A stretch of DNA of 9,797 nucleotides, taken from assembly GCA_001805125.1 (NCBI GenBank), contig MHEF01000155.1:30463-40259 (forward strand), written 5' to 3'. Source of the DNA: Nitrospirae bacterium RBG_13_39_12 (lineage in GTDB: Bacteria; Nitrospirota; Thermodesulfovibrionia; Thermodesulfovibrionales; SM23-35). Shown in pieces: positions 1 through 5,482 of this stretch. A program made the position numbers and the translations under genes. The notes under the pieces are model-generated. The model made no database searches and was not told the origin of the DNA. It worked only from the letters and a program-made list of their open reading frames with translations. How positions within the stretch are numbered: the stretch's first letter is position 1; each line of letters starts with the position of its first letter.

Positions 1-59
1 CTTATAGTTGCAACATATGATGTCCTTTTATCTTTACGCAGATCACCTTTTATGAACAT
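1..59 (-). CDS. Possible N-terminal fragment of a gene running off the left edge
   Basis: On the minus strand an ATG at 57-59 opens a frame that stays open to base 1 and would encode about 19 residues beginning MFIKGDLRKDKRTSYVATI. I do not recognise it with confidence; a basic MFI-type start resembles the first residues of some IS1634-like transposases, but 19 residues cannot establish that. No Shine-Dalgarno sequence precedes the ATG. On the plus strand bases 1-87 are also open from the edge (28 codons, then TAA at 85-87), so the alternative is the tail of a plus-strand gene. Neither reading can be settled inside this window. Confidence 0.2.
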   Translation of the reverse strand, partial: MFIKGDLRKDKRTSYVATI

Positions 60-192
60 GTCTTACAATTTAATTCCCGATTTTTAAATATACAAATTTC
101 ACGACAGAACACCCATAGTTATCCTTAATTCGTTAACAAAGATATTAACTTAGTACTTACCAAGGGTTGGATGATTTAACCAGTTCAAAGGC
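60..192. other. Non-coding stretch near left edge
   Basis: AT-rich sequence with no convincing start codon plus ribosome-binding site on either strand. Apart from the possible gene fragment at the edge and the hairpin that follows at 193-225, nothing recognisable is seen. A short GGTT...AACC stem (around 165-181) lies just before the hairpin and could belong to the same transcript end. Confidence 0.4.
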
Positions 193-225
193 AAGCCTCT
201 AACTGTTTTTTACAGTCAGAGGCTT
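193..225 (+). terminator. Strong hairpin, probable rho-independent terminator
   Basis: AAGCCTCTAACTG (193-205) pairs with CAGTCAGAGGCTT (213-225), giving a 13-bp stem with one non-Watson-Crick position and a 7-nt T-rich loop. The T-rich stretch that follows (ATTTTAGT) is on the plus strand, so termination fits a transcript coming from the left edge. It also lies 40 bp past the stop of the minus-strand secreted-protein gene, but on that strand no T-run follows the stem, so any role there would be weak. Confidence 0.55.
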
Positions 226-264
226 ATTTTAGTATAACTAAAAATATCCTATTACTATTAGTAA

Positions 265-642
265 TTATCTTCCAACGAGTATTGGTGCATTCTGGCTCTG
301 AATAATAACTTCGGCAACTACTTCCTTACCAGTATTTGTGGACTTTGTTACCCTTTTGAGTGTATGGTTATTACCACAGAGTTTATTTCCAATATCTTCT
401 GCACTTGAATCAGAGAATTCACTTTCACTGCTCGCCCAGGTAGTAGGCCCGATAATAACTGGTTCACCATTAGTATACCCGACAAACATAGCAGTTACGG
501 TTCCATTCTGGCTGTCCAGCATAGCTGATAAAGTTCCTGTCATTGTGCAGGTTGAATTTGCATATACAGTTACAACCATCACCGGTAATAACAACAGGAT
601 GGTAAATAACAATACTTTAAATCCAACTTTTTTAAACATCAT
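265..642 (-). CDS. Small secreted protein of unknown function
   Basis: A 125-residue protein I cannot assign to a family. Residues 1-9 are basic (FKKVGFK), residues 10-26 are strongly hydrophobic, and V26-Y27-A28 gives a plausible signal peptidase I site, leaving about 97 mature residues. The mature part is Ser/Thr/Gly/Asn-rich with alternating hydrophobic segments that suggest beta structure, and has exactly two cysteines (C32 and C89) that could form one disulfide in the periplasm or outside the cell. Two start codons are adjacent. AGGAG (646-650) is only 3 nt from the first ATG but 6 nt from the second, so translation may start at 639. The gene stands alone, divergent from the aminotransferase gene, with its own promoter at 858-886 and a leader of about 200 nt. 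Confidence 0.75.
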   Translation of the reverse strand: MMFKKVGFKVLLFTILLLLPVMVVTVYANSTCTMTGTLSAMLDSQNGTVTAMFVGYTNGEPVIIGPTTWASSESEFSDSSAEDIGNKLCGNNHTLKRVTKSTNTGKEVVAEVIIQSQNAPILVGR

Positions 643-695
643 TAACTCCTTTTTATATAATCAAAATTATTTATAAAACTACCCCCCCCAAACAC
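642..695 (-). other. Possible 17-codon leader ORF in the secreted-protein mRNA
   Basis: A GTG at 693-695 opens a 17-codon frame (GTG TTT GGG GGG GGT AGT ...) whose TAA (642-644) overlaps the first ATG of the secreted-protein gene as TAATG, the arrangement used for translational coupling. The frame includes the run of eight G. A perfect 10-nt anti-Shine-Dalgarno match lies upstream (715-724) but 19 nt away, which is too far for normal initiation unless the small CAC...GTG hairpin between them shortens the distance. Speculative; nothing shows it is translated. Confidence 0.15.
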
Positions 696-714
696 TAAAA
701 AAGTGCTTCTCTTC

Positions 715-724
715 TCACCTCCTT
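715..724 (-). promoter_or_regulatory. Orphan perfect Shine-Dalgarno sequence in a leader
   Basis: Read on the minus strand this is AAGGAGGTGA, fully complementary to the usual 3' end of 16S rRNA, yet no ATG, GTG or TTG lies within 5-12 nt downstream. It sits 72 nt upstream of the secreted-protein start, which has its own AGGAG. It may be a ribosome standby or stabilising site, or the remnant of a lost small gene. Confidence 0.4.
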
Positions 725-857
725 GTGTATTTTTTAAATTTATTTTTAATCGCTCTTGGCTCTATACCCTCTAAGGATAATATACTTCCTGTTTTAAACA
801 TATGAGAGATAAAAAAACATAAAATCTTTCTAAGATATCTTTAAATTATTAGGTAAC

Positions 858-886
858 ATTTTAGAAAAATAATAATCGATTGTCAA
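858..886 (-). promoter_or_regulatory. Sigma70-type promoter of the secreted-protein gene
   Basis: On the minus strand a perfect TTGACA (881-886) is followed after exactly 17 nt by TAAAAT (858-863). Flanking DNA on the upstream side (887-960) is very AT-rich, as in an UP element. Transcription would start near 851, leaving a leader of about 200 nt before the secreted-protein gene. Confidence 0.6.
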
Positions 887-905
887 TAATTAAATTTAAA
901 ATTAA

Positions 906-919
906 CTTAATATATTAAG
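906..919. promoter_or_regulatory. Perfect 14-bp palindrome in the divergent intergenic region
   Basis: CTTAATATATTAAG is its own reverse complement and lies between the two divergent promoters, about 20 bp upstream of the minus-strand -35. It could bind a dimeric regulator, but in DNA this AT-rich a chance palindrome is quite possible. Confidence 0.2.
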
Positions 920-1026
920 AAGTTTATTAAATTTTTAAACTATTTTACTTTTTATATTTGAGCTAATGTGAGAATCATTTTCTTATACCTTCTGCTCATA
1001 TTTTTTCTTCTGTCTCTATTTCCTTT

Positions 1027-1057
1027 TTGAATCAAATGATTCCTCTGATGTTATAAT
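1027..1057 (+). promoter_or_regulatory. Putative promoter of the aminotransferase-deoC unit, with palindrome
   Basis: TTGAAT (1027-1032) and a perfect TATAAT (1052-1057) are spaced 19 nt apart, slightly long. A 6+6 palindrome GAATCA-AA-TGATTC (1029-1042) overlaps the -35 and the spacer and is well placed to be an operator. The expected transcription start (about 1063-1066) falls on the ATG at 1066, so the mRNA may be nearly leaderless. This fits the absence of any Shine-Dalgarno sequence. Confidence 0.4.
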
Positions 1058-1065
1058 TACAAATC

Positions 1066-1959
1066 ATGCAAGTTTATTTAAACGGAAAGATCGTACCTGC
1101 AAAAGAAGCAGTGGTTTCTGTTTTTGATCACGGTTTTCTATACGGAGACGGGATATATGAGACCATGCGGGTTTATGACGGAGTAGTATTTATGCTCGAT
1201 GAGCATATCAAAAGACTCTATCGCTCAGCATCTTTGATTGGGCTTTCAATCCCCCTTGATACGGATTCTTTAAAAATATCCATTTTTGAAACCTTGATTG
1301 CAAACAACCTCAAGAACGCTTATGTAAGGTTAACCGTTTCAAGAGGTCACGGTACTATCGGGCTTGACCCGGAACTCTGTGCTGAGCCTACTACTGTTAT
1401 AATCGTGCAGGGACTGAAAGAATATCCAAGGTCATTCTATGAAAATGGTATAAGCATTATCATCCCGAAAACCAGGAGAAACCTGAAAGAGGCAATAAAC
1501 CCGCGGATTAAATCCCTGAATTTTCTCAATAACATTCTTGCAAAGATCGAAGCAAAAAAAAGAGATGCATATGAGGCTGTCATGCTTAATTCATGCGGGA
1601 AACTCACTGAAGGTACAATCAGCAATTTGTTCTTTTATAGAGATGGTTTGCTCTGCACCCCTTCTGCTGACTGCGGGATACTTGACGGGATAACAAGAGG
1701 GATTGTCGTAGAAATTGCCATGAGAGACGGGTTAAAAGTAAAAGAAGGAGAATTTACCAGGGAAGATCTTTACTCTGCAGAAGAGGTATTCATTACCAAT
1801 ACTACACTTGAAGTCATGCCTGTCTCAAAGGTTGACGACCGTGTTTATATTCCGGGTAATGTAACAAACCTTCTCCACAAAGCTTACAGACAGGAAGTAA
1901 ATGCTTATGTGTCAAATGTTAAAGCAAAAGGGCCTTCCATATGGGACCAAAACGAATAA
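1066..1959 (+). CDS. ilvE: Class IV PLP aminotransferase, branched-chain aminotransferase-like
   Basis: A 297-residue fold-type IV PLP enzyme of the IlvE / D-amino-acid transaminase / aminodeoxychorismate lyase superfamily. IlvE members move the amino group between glutamate and Leu, Ile or Val in the cytoplasm. Visible landmarks are the N-terminal YLNGK (4-8), FDHGFLYGDGIYET (20-33), the RGHGTIGLDP segment (93-102), the PLP Schiff-base lysine in RIKSLNFLNN (K149), the TEGTISNLFF motif whose E182 should pair with the pyridine nitrogen, and the GITRG phosphate-binding loop (208-212). Length is normal. The specificity loops do not match E. coli IlvE closely, and IKSLN is also found in D-amino-acid transaminases, so the substrate is not certain. 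The ATG is the first in-frame start after an in-frame TAA, with no Shine-Dalgarno sequence. deoC follows after 24 bp, so the two are probably co-transcribed. Confidence 0.88.
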   Translation: MQVYLNGKIVPAKEAVVSVFDHGFLYGDGIYETMRVYDGVVFMLDEHIKRLYRSASLIGLSIPLDTDSLKISIFETLIANNLKNAYVRLTVSRGHGTIGLDPELCAEPTTVIIVQGLKEYPRSFYENGISIIIPKTRRNLKEAINPRIKSLNFLNNILAKIEAKKRDAYEAVMLNSCGKLTEGTISNLFFYRDGLLCTPSADCGILDGITRGIVVEIAMRDGLKVKEGEFTREDLYSAEEVFITNTTLEVMPVSKVDDRVYIPGNVTNLLHKAYRQEVNAYVSNVKAKGPSIWDQNE

Positions 1960-1983
1960 AACTTTTTTAACAACACCAAGTAA

Positions 1984-2640
1984 TTGAAAAAAAAAGATAC
2001 AGCAAAATTAATAGACCACTCTTTATTGAAGCCTGATGCCACCCATGCTGAAATAAAAAGGCTGTGCAAAGAGGCCATGCAGTTCGGTTTTTACTCTGTA
2101 TGCATACACCCCTGTTTTGTGAAACCAGCAAAAGAATTTCTGAGGGCAAGTGACGTAAGGGTATCAACAGTAATAGGATTTCCTCTTGGAACTACCCTTA
2201 CAGAAGTAAAGGTCTATGAAGCTATTAATGCATCTCTACTCGGTGCTGACGAGCTTGATATCGTGATTAATATCGGAGCTTTGAAATCAGGTGACTTGGA
2301 AACTGTCAGAAAAGATATCTCTGATGTGATAGAAGCAACAAAAGGACTCATTCACAAGGCGATAATCGAGACCTGTTACCTTGAAGACGATGAGAAAAAG
2401 AAGATTGTAGAGATATGCCTCGAAGCAGGTTACGAGTTCATAAAGACATCAACTGGTTTTGGTCCGAGAGGTGCAAGTGTAAAAGATGTCAGACTCATAA
2501 AAGGCATTGTTGGAAATGCTGCAGGCATCAAGGCTGCCGGCGGGATAAGGACACTGAAACAAGTCCTTAATATGCTCAGGGCAGGCGCTACAAGGATTGG
2601 GACATCAGCAGGGGTAAGTATTTTAAAAGAAATACAATAA
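1984..2640 (+). CDS. deoC: Deoxyribose-phosphate aldolase DeoC
   Basis: A 218-residue class I aldolase that cleaves 2-deoxy-D-ribose 5-phosphate to glyceraldehyde 3-phosphate and acetaldehyde, the last step of deoxynucleoside salvage in the cytoplasm. Family signatures are IDHSLLKP (10-17), DELDIVINIG (89-98, with the catalytic Asp at 92), the Schiff-base lysine in FIKTSTGFG (K154), and the second essential lysine in GIKAAGGIRT (K183). The length matches the short bacterial type (about 220 residues) and not the longer E. coli enzyme. The start must be TTG at 1984, because an in-frame TAA precedes it directly and the conserved core begins at residue 9. No Shine-Dalgarno sequence is seen, and a run of nine A follows the start codon. 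It lies 24 bp after the aminotransferase gene, so it probably shares that promoter. It ends convergently with the minus-strand gene at 2692, with 51 bp between and no clear terminator. Confidence 0.93.
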   Translation: MKKKDTAKLIDHSLLKPDATHAEIKRLCKEAMQFGFYSVCIHPCFVKPAKEFLRASDVRVSTVIGFPLGTTLTEVKVYEAINASLLGADELDIVINIGALKSGDLETVRKDISDVIEATKGLIHKAIIETCYLEDDEKKKIVEICLEAGYEFIKTSTGFGPRGASVKDVRLIKGIVGNAAGIKAAGGIRTLKQVLNMLRAGATRIGTSAGVSILKEIQ

Positions 2641-2691
2641 AGTCAATATAAACACTGGTTCCCTAATGATGTTGCCTCTCTATTGTTCAGT

Positions 2692-3207
2692 TTAGTGCTT
2701 TTCAATGCTTATCCCTTTTTTTTCAAGCTTCATCAACTCTTTCAGTGCCTTAATATCAGCAATGTCCTGAGGCCGTCCTGACATTTTCTTAAGCTGAATA
2801 AGATGTTTCTTCGAAATAACCGGTATTGTAATGCCCCCTGTCTTTATCTTTATCCTGTCTCTTTCTAATTTTTCATATTCAATTGGTCCATCCACAAAAA
2901 CATCAACTAATCCCATTGGTTTTTTTAAATCATAAAAGCTAAAAACACGCACCCCTTTCTCTTTCTCCCAGGTTTCACGTTTTAGGGGATCGACGAATTC
3001 TTCAGGTTTCACCGGCACTCGTTGTCTATAACTGAGACCCTTCATTGCTGAAATAAATCTTGCGAGGTTATTATCTTCCAGGTTGACCATGAGATCAAGA
3101 TCTGCATTCAGTTTAACCACGCCGTGAAGCATAAGAGCAATATCGCCAACTACAAGATACCTTACTTTTCTCTTATTTAGACTTATGAAAATATCTTCAT
3201 ATAGCAT
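2692..3207 (-). CDS. Orphan AbiEii-like / DUF6036-like nucleotidyltransferase
   Basis: A 171-residue protein of the polymerase-beta nucleotidyltransferase fold, close in style to AbiEii-type toxins of type IV toxin-antitoxin systems and related stand-alone enzymes. The N-terminal core reads YLVVGDIALMLHG (17-29) followed by ADLDLMV (35-41), giving metal-binding D36 and D38. A third acidic residue is likely D102 in VDVFVD. The C-terminal HLIQLKKMSGRPQDIADIKAL segment (135-155) is the usual helical tail. The first motif has Gly-Asp where the family normally has Gly-Gly. No AbiEi-like antitoxin gene lies beside it; its upstream neighbour is a low-complexity tract. AGGAG lies 7-8 nt before the ATG, a good start. 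The family transfers nucleotides to protein or RNA targets; the target here is unknown. Confidence 0.75.
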   Translation of the reverse strand: MLYEDIFISLNKRKVRYLVVGDIALMLHGVVKLNADLDLMVNLEDNNLARFISAMKGLSYRQRVPVKPEEFVDPLKRETWEKEKGVRVFSFYDLKKPMGLVDVFVDGPIEYEKLERDRIKIKTGGITIPVISKKHLIQLKKMSGRPQDIADIKALKELMKLEKKGISIEKH

Positions 3208-3238
3208 CTATCTTTCTCCTGTAAATATTATAAGATAA

Positions 3239-3720
3239 CACGGGATATTTTTTATCTTCTTATTTCTTATTTTTTAATTTCTATTTCCAACTCTAATTTT
3301 TACTCATCCACCGTTCTCTGATTCACCTGCTCTCCGTTTCTCCGTTTCGCCCTTCATCTTTGCTATTTCTAACTTCTGACTTCTGACTTTTTATTTATCA
3401 GTTTATTTTGCTTGCTCGCTACTGCATGTGCGGGTGCTTAGTGCTTACTTTTTTATTTCTTACTTCTGCCTTCTTCATTCTTACTTCTTACTTTATTTAA
3501 ACTTCTTACTTTCGATTTTAATTTTTGTTGTTGTAGTTTGACCTCTACCTCTACCTTTACCTGTGTTTTTTGCTTTTTACTGCCTACTCCTTAGTGCTTA
3601 CTTCTTAATTTGTTTGTTGTTCTTTACCTTTGCCTGTTGTTTTCTGCCTACTGCATACTGCTTACTTTTTGAGTCTTTTTGAGAGTGTGCTTACTGTTCT
3701 TGGTGCCTGCTGCTTACTTA
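3239..3720. repeat. Low-complexity tract A between sugar transferase and orphan nucleotidyltransferase
   Basis: About 480 bp of T/C-rich degenerate repeats on the plus strand, with no credible gene. Recurring words are TTAGTGCTTACTT, ACTTCTTACTT, ACTTCTGCCTTCTT, CTCTACCTCTACCTTTACCTGTG (3543-3565), TTTTTGAGAGTGTGCTTACT (3676-3695) and TTCTTGGTGCC (3698-3708). It runs up to the stop codon of the sugar transferase gene at 3718. Read on the minus strand it is purine-rich (AGTAAGCAGTAGG) and crowded with TAA and TAG. Related tracts occur at 5341, 6632 and 7796. Confidence 0.75.
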
Positions 3721-4323
3721 TATTTTTCTTTCCCTGCTTTCCCATTTCCCCCTGAATGTAATCCAGAAGGACAGAAAAATTAGTTTGAGGTCAAAGAAAA
3801 AGGATTGTTTTTTGATATAGAGGAGATCATACTTGAACTTCTCACTTCGAAGGGCATCTGTCGGGAGATAAACCTGTGCAATACCTGTCAGCCCCGGTCT
3901 TACAGTCATTCTCTCTTTGAATCCCGGGATATCTTCTATACTTGTCTCATCAGGATTGCCATGAACTTCTTTTTCTTCCGGCCTCAATGCCCTTGGTCCG
4001 ACAAAGCTCATATCACCTTTTAAAATATTTACAAGCTGTGGAAGTTCGTCCATTGCAGTGGCTCTCAATATCCTACCAATTCTTGTAACCCTCGAATCAT
4101 TTTCTATTGCCTGAACCGGTCCGGAATCCTTTTCCGCATCCTTTATCATCGAACGGAACTTTATCCCTTTAAATATCCTGCCGTTTTTGCCCACTCTTTC
4201 CTGCAAATAAAACACAGGACCTCTGTCATTCAGCCAGATTGCCAGAGCAAAAATTATCCATAAAGGAGAAGAACCTACAATCCCGATTGAAGAAAGACAG
4301 ATATCAAAGAGCCGCTTTAACAT
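3718..4323 (-). CDS. Phosphoglycosyl transferase (bacterial sugar transferase, PglC/EpsL-like)
   Basis: A 201-residue small monotopic phosphoglycosyl transferase (PF02397 family). It attaches a sugar 1-phosphate from a UDP-sugar to undecaprenyl phosphate at the inner face of the cytoplasmic membrane, the first membrane step of O-antigen, capsule or exopolysaccharide assembly. Landmarks are KRLFDI (3-8), a hydrophobic N-terminal segment (about 9-30) with the Ser-Pro (19-20) found in re-entrant helices of this family, GPVFYLQERVGKNGRIFKG (35-53), KFRSM (55-59), RVTRIGRILR (78-87), the catalytic Asp-Glu pair D92-E93 in MDELPQL, LKGDMSFVGPR (101-111) and RPGLTGIAQV (142-151). Length is typical of the small single-domain type. 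No Shine-Dalgarno sequence precedes the ATG. The donor sugar cannot be read from sequence; the nearby epimerase gene suggests an amino sugar. Its stop codon lies inside the start of repeat tract A. Confidence 0.92.
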   Translation of the reverse strand: MLKRLFDICLSSIGIVGSSPLWIIFALAIWLNDRGPVFYLQERVGKNGRIFKGIKFRSMIKDAEKDSGPVQAIENDSRVTRIGRILRATAMDELPQLVNILKGDMSFVGPRALRPEEKEVHGNPDETSIEDIPGFKERMTVRPGLTGIAQVYLPTDALRSEKFKYDLLYIKKQSFFFDLKLIFLSFWITFRGKWESRERKI

Positions 4324-4420
4324 AATATTCTTAAGAATTTAAGAAGTTGTGAAATAAAAGAGGTTTTGAGGATTATCTCTAAAGAGAACATTTCTACTGA
4401 TGCAACATTTTATTATGTTT

Positions 4421-4849
4421 TCAATGTATTGATATATAATCTTCTATCTCTTTTATATACCTGGGATAAAGATCTACAGTAAACTTCACCGCATCGAGAA
4501 CCAACGAATGTTCAAGAACATCATATTCATGGACAAGTCTGTTTCTCATGCCTGCGGATGGTGCCAGTTTTTCGGCAAGTTCTGTCGAAATTATTTTTAG
4601 TTCACCTGCCTTGATAAAGCTTTCATAATAATCATCCGGAACTATATTGCCTGTACGAACAATGATGTGAGTATTTATATCAATAGCTGCCTCGATTAAT
4701 TCCTGCAAGAGTCTTTCTGTAGCTTTTCTTTTATATATATCTTTAACGTATTCATCTTTTTTCAAGTCCCTTATTGGATCAAGTGCATTAAGATTATCAA
4801 CTATTACAGCGAGTTTCTTTCTGATAATACCTTCTTCTACAGGGCTCAT
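4421..4849 (-). CDS. hepT: HepT-like HEPN toxin (DUF86), pair 1
   Basis: A 142-residue mostly helical HEPN-domain protein with the active-site RX4HXY motif intact (R102, H107, Y109 in RNRLVHEY). In studied HEPN-MNT systems HepT is an RNase toxin, and its partner MntA silences it by adding AMP to the tyrosine of this motif. The ATG overlaps the TGA of the upstream mntA-like gene (ATGA), so the two are translationally coupled; a GAGG lies about 8 nt upstream, inside the partner gene. The sugar transferase gene follows 97 bp downstream on the same strand and could be reached by read-through. Confidence 0.87.
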   Translation of the reverse strand: MSPVEEGIIRKKLAVIVDNLNALDPIRDLKKDEYVKDIYKRKATERLLQELIEAAIDINTHIIVRTGNIVPDDYYESFIKAGELKIISTELAEKLAPSAGMRNRLVHEYDVLEHSLVLDAVKFTVDLYPRYIKEIEDYISIH

Positions 4850-5268
4850 ACCATACCCCTCACTTCAAGAAAATTTCTGATTACTTTTGCCTGTGCATCC
4901 CGTAATTTTCTTGTATCAATATACTTCCTGAATGCTAGAGAACAAAATGCATTGAAATTTCCCTGGTATTTTTCATAGATGAGCTTGCCATTCTTAGCTA
5001 CAGATAATTGTAATAACGGACTCGCTCGCTTCAGGTCAATCACATCAACATCGTTAGCTTTAAGAAGTCTGATCACTCTGTTTGTAAGTGCAAGGATGTC
5101 AACAGGTTTATCAAATAAAAATGCGAGGTCAATGTCGCTTTTTTTATGTATGCTTCCTGATGCAACAGTTCCAAACAATACAACAAGCTGCAACCCTTCA
5201 TCGTAAAACATGGGTTTTATTCTATCTCTGATTTCCTCTATAGATATTTTTATCTTCATCTCTTTCAT
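4846..5268 (-). CDS. mntA: MntA-like minimal nucleotidyltransferase antitoxin, pair 1
   Basis: A 140-residue minimal nucleotidyltransferase. The core motif LFGTVASGSIHKKSDIDLAF (31-50) is the family GSX10DXD signature with Thr in place of the usual Ser (G33-T34), and metal-binding D45 and D47. A third carboxylate is likely D75 in DVDVIDL. The helical tail (about 115-137) is normal for antitoxin-type members. By analogy it transfers AMP to the tyrosine of the neighbouring HepT and neutralises it. The start is not clear: ATG at 5268 has no Shine-Dalgarno sequence, and a second ATG three codons on has AAAGAG directly against it. The stop overlaps the hepT-like start. Confidence 0.86.
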   Translation of the reverse strand: MKEMKIKISIEEIRDRIKPMFYDEGLQLVVLFGTVASGSIHKKSDIDLAFLFDKPVDILALTNRVIRLLKANDVDVIDLKRASPLLQLSVAKNGKLIYEKYQGNFNAFCSLAFRKYIDTRKLRDAQAKVIRNFLEVRGMV

Positions 5269-5340
5269 TGCTGTATTTTTTCACAATCAAAAACTAAAAG
5301 CAACATTCTAACGATTGATGTTTCATTTTTACCTCTAACT

Positions 5341-5482
5341 ATATCTGCTGTTTGCTGCTTACTGTGTGCCTTTTGCCTAATTCTGCCTTCTTACTTCTAA
5401 CTTTTTTAGTGTGCTTACTGTTATTGGTGCTTACTGCCTACTACTTACTGCGTACTTTCTTATTCCTAGCTTCTGCCTTCTT
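5341..5482. repeat. Low-complexity tract B, invading the end of a gene
   Basis: About 140 bp of the same T/C-rich vocabulary as tract A: TGCTTACTG, TTTTTTAGTGTGCTTACTG, TTGGTGCTTACTGCC and GCTTCTGCCTTCTT. It covers the stop codon at 5441 and the last 13 or so codons of the nucleotidyltransferase gene, so the tail KKAEARNKKVRSK is encoded by repeat sequence. Between it and the MntA-like start lie about 70 bp with no further feature seen. Confidence 0.7.

Noticed and set aside
181..225. Riboswitch, for example cyclic-di-GMP type, ending in the hairpin
   Set aside because: A GGCAAGCC-like piece caught the eye, but the conserved core and paired stems of that class are missing.
338..676. Plus-strand open frame of 112 codons
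   Set aside because: It is antisense to the secreted-protein gene, which has a signal peptide, a Shine-Dalgarno sequence and a promoter on the other strand.
1437..2167. Minus-strand open frames of 62 and 66 codons
   Set aside because: They are antisense to the clearly recognised aminotransferase and deoC genes and have no supporting signals.
2641..2691. Bidirectional terminator between deoC and the orphan nucleotidyltransferase
   Set aside because: No stem of useful length followed by a T-run could be found on either strand.
3805..4023. Plus-strand open frame of 72 codons
   Set aside because: It is antisense to the conserved C-terminal half of the sugar transferase gene.
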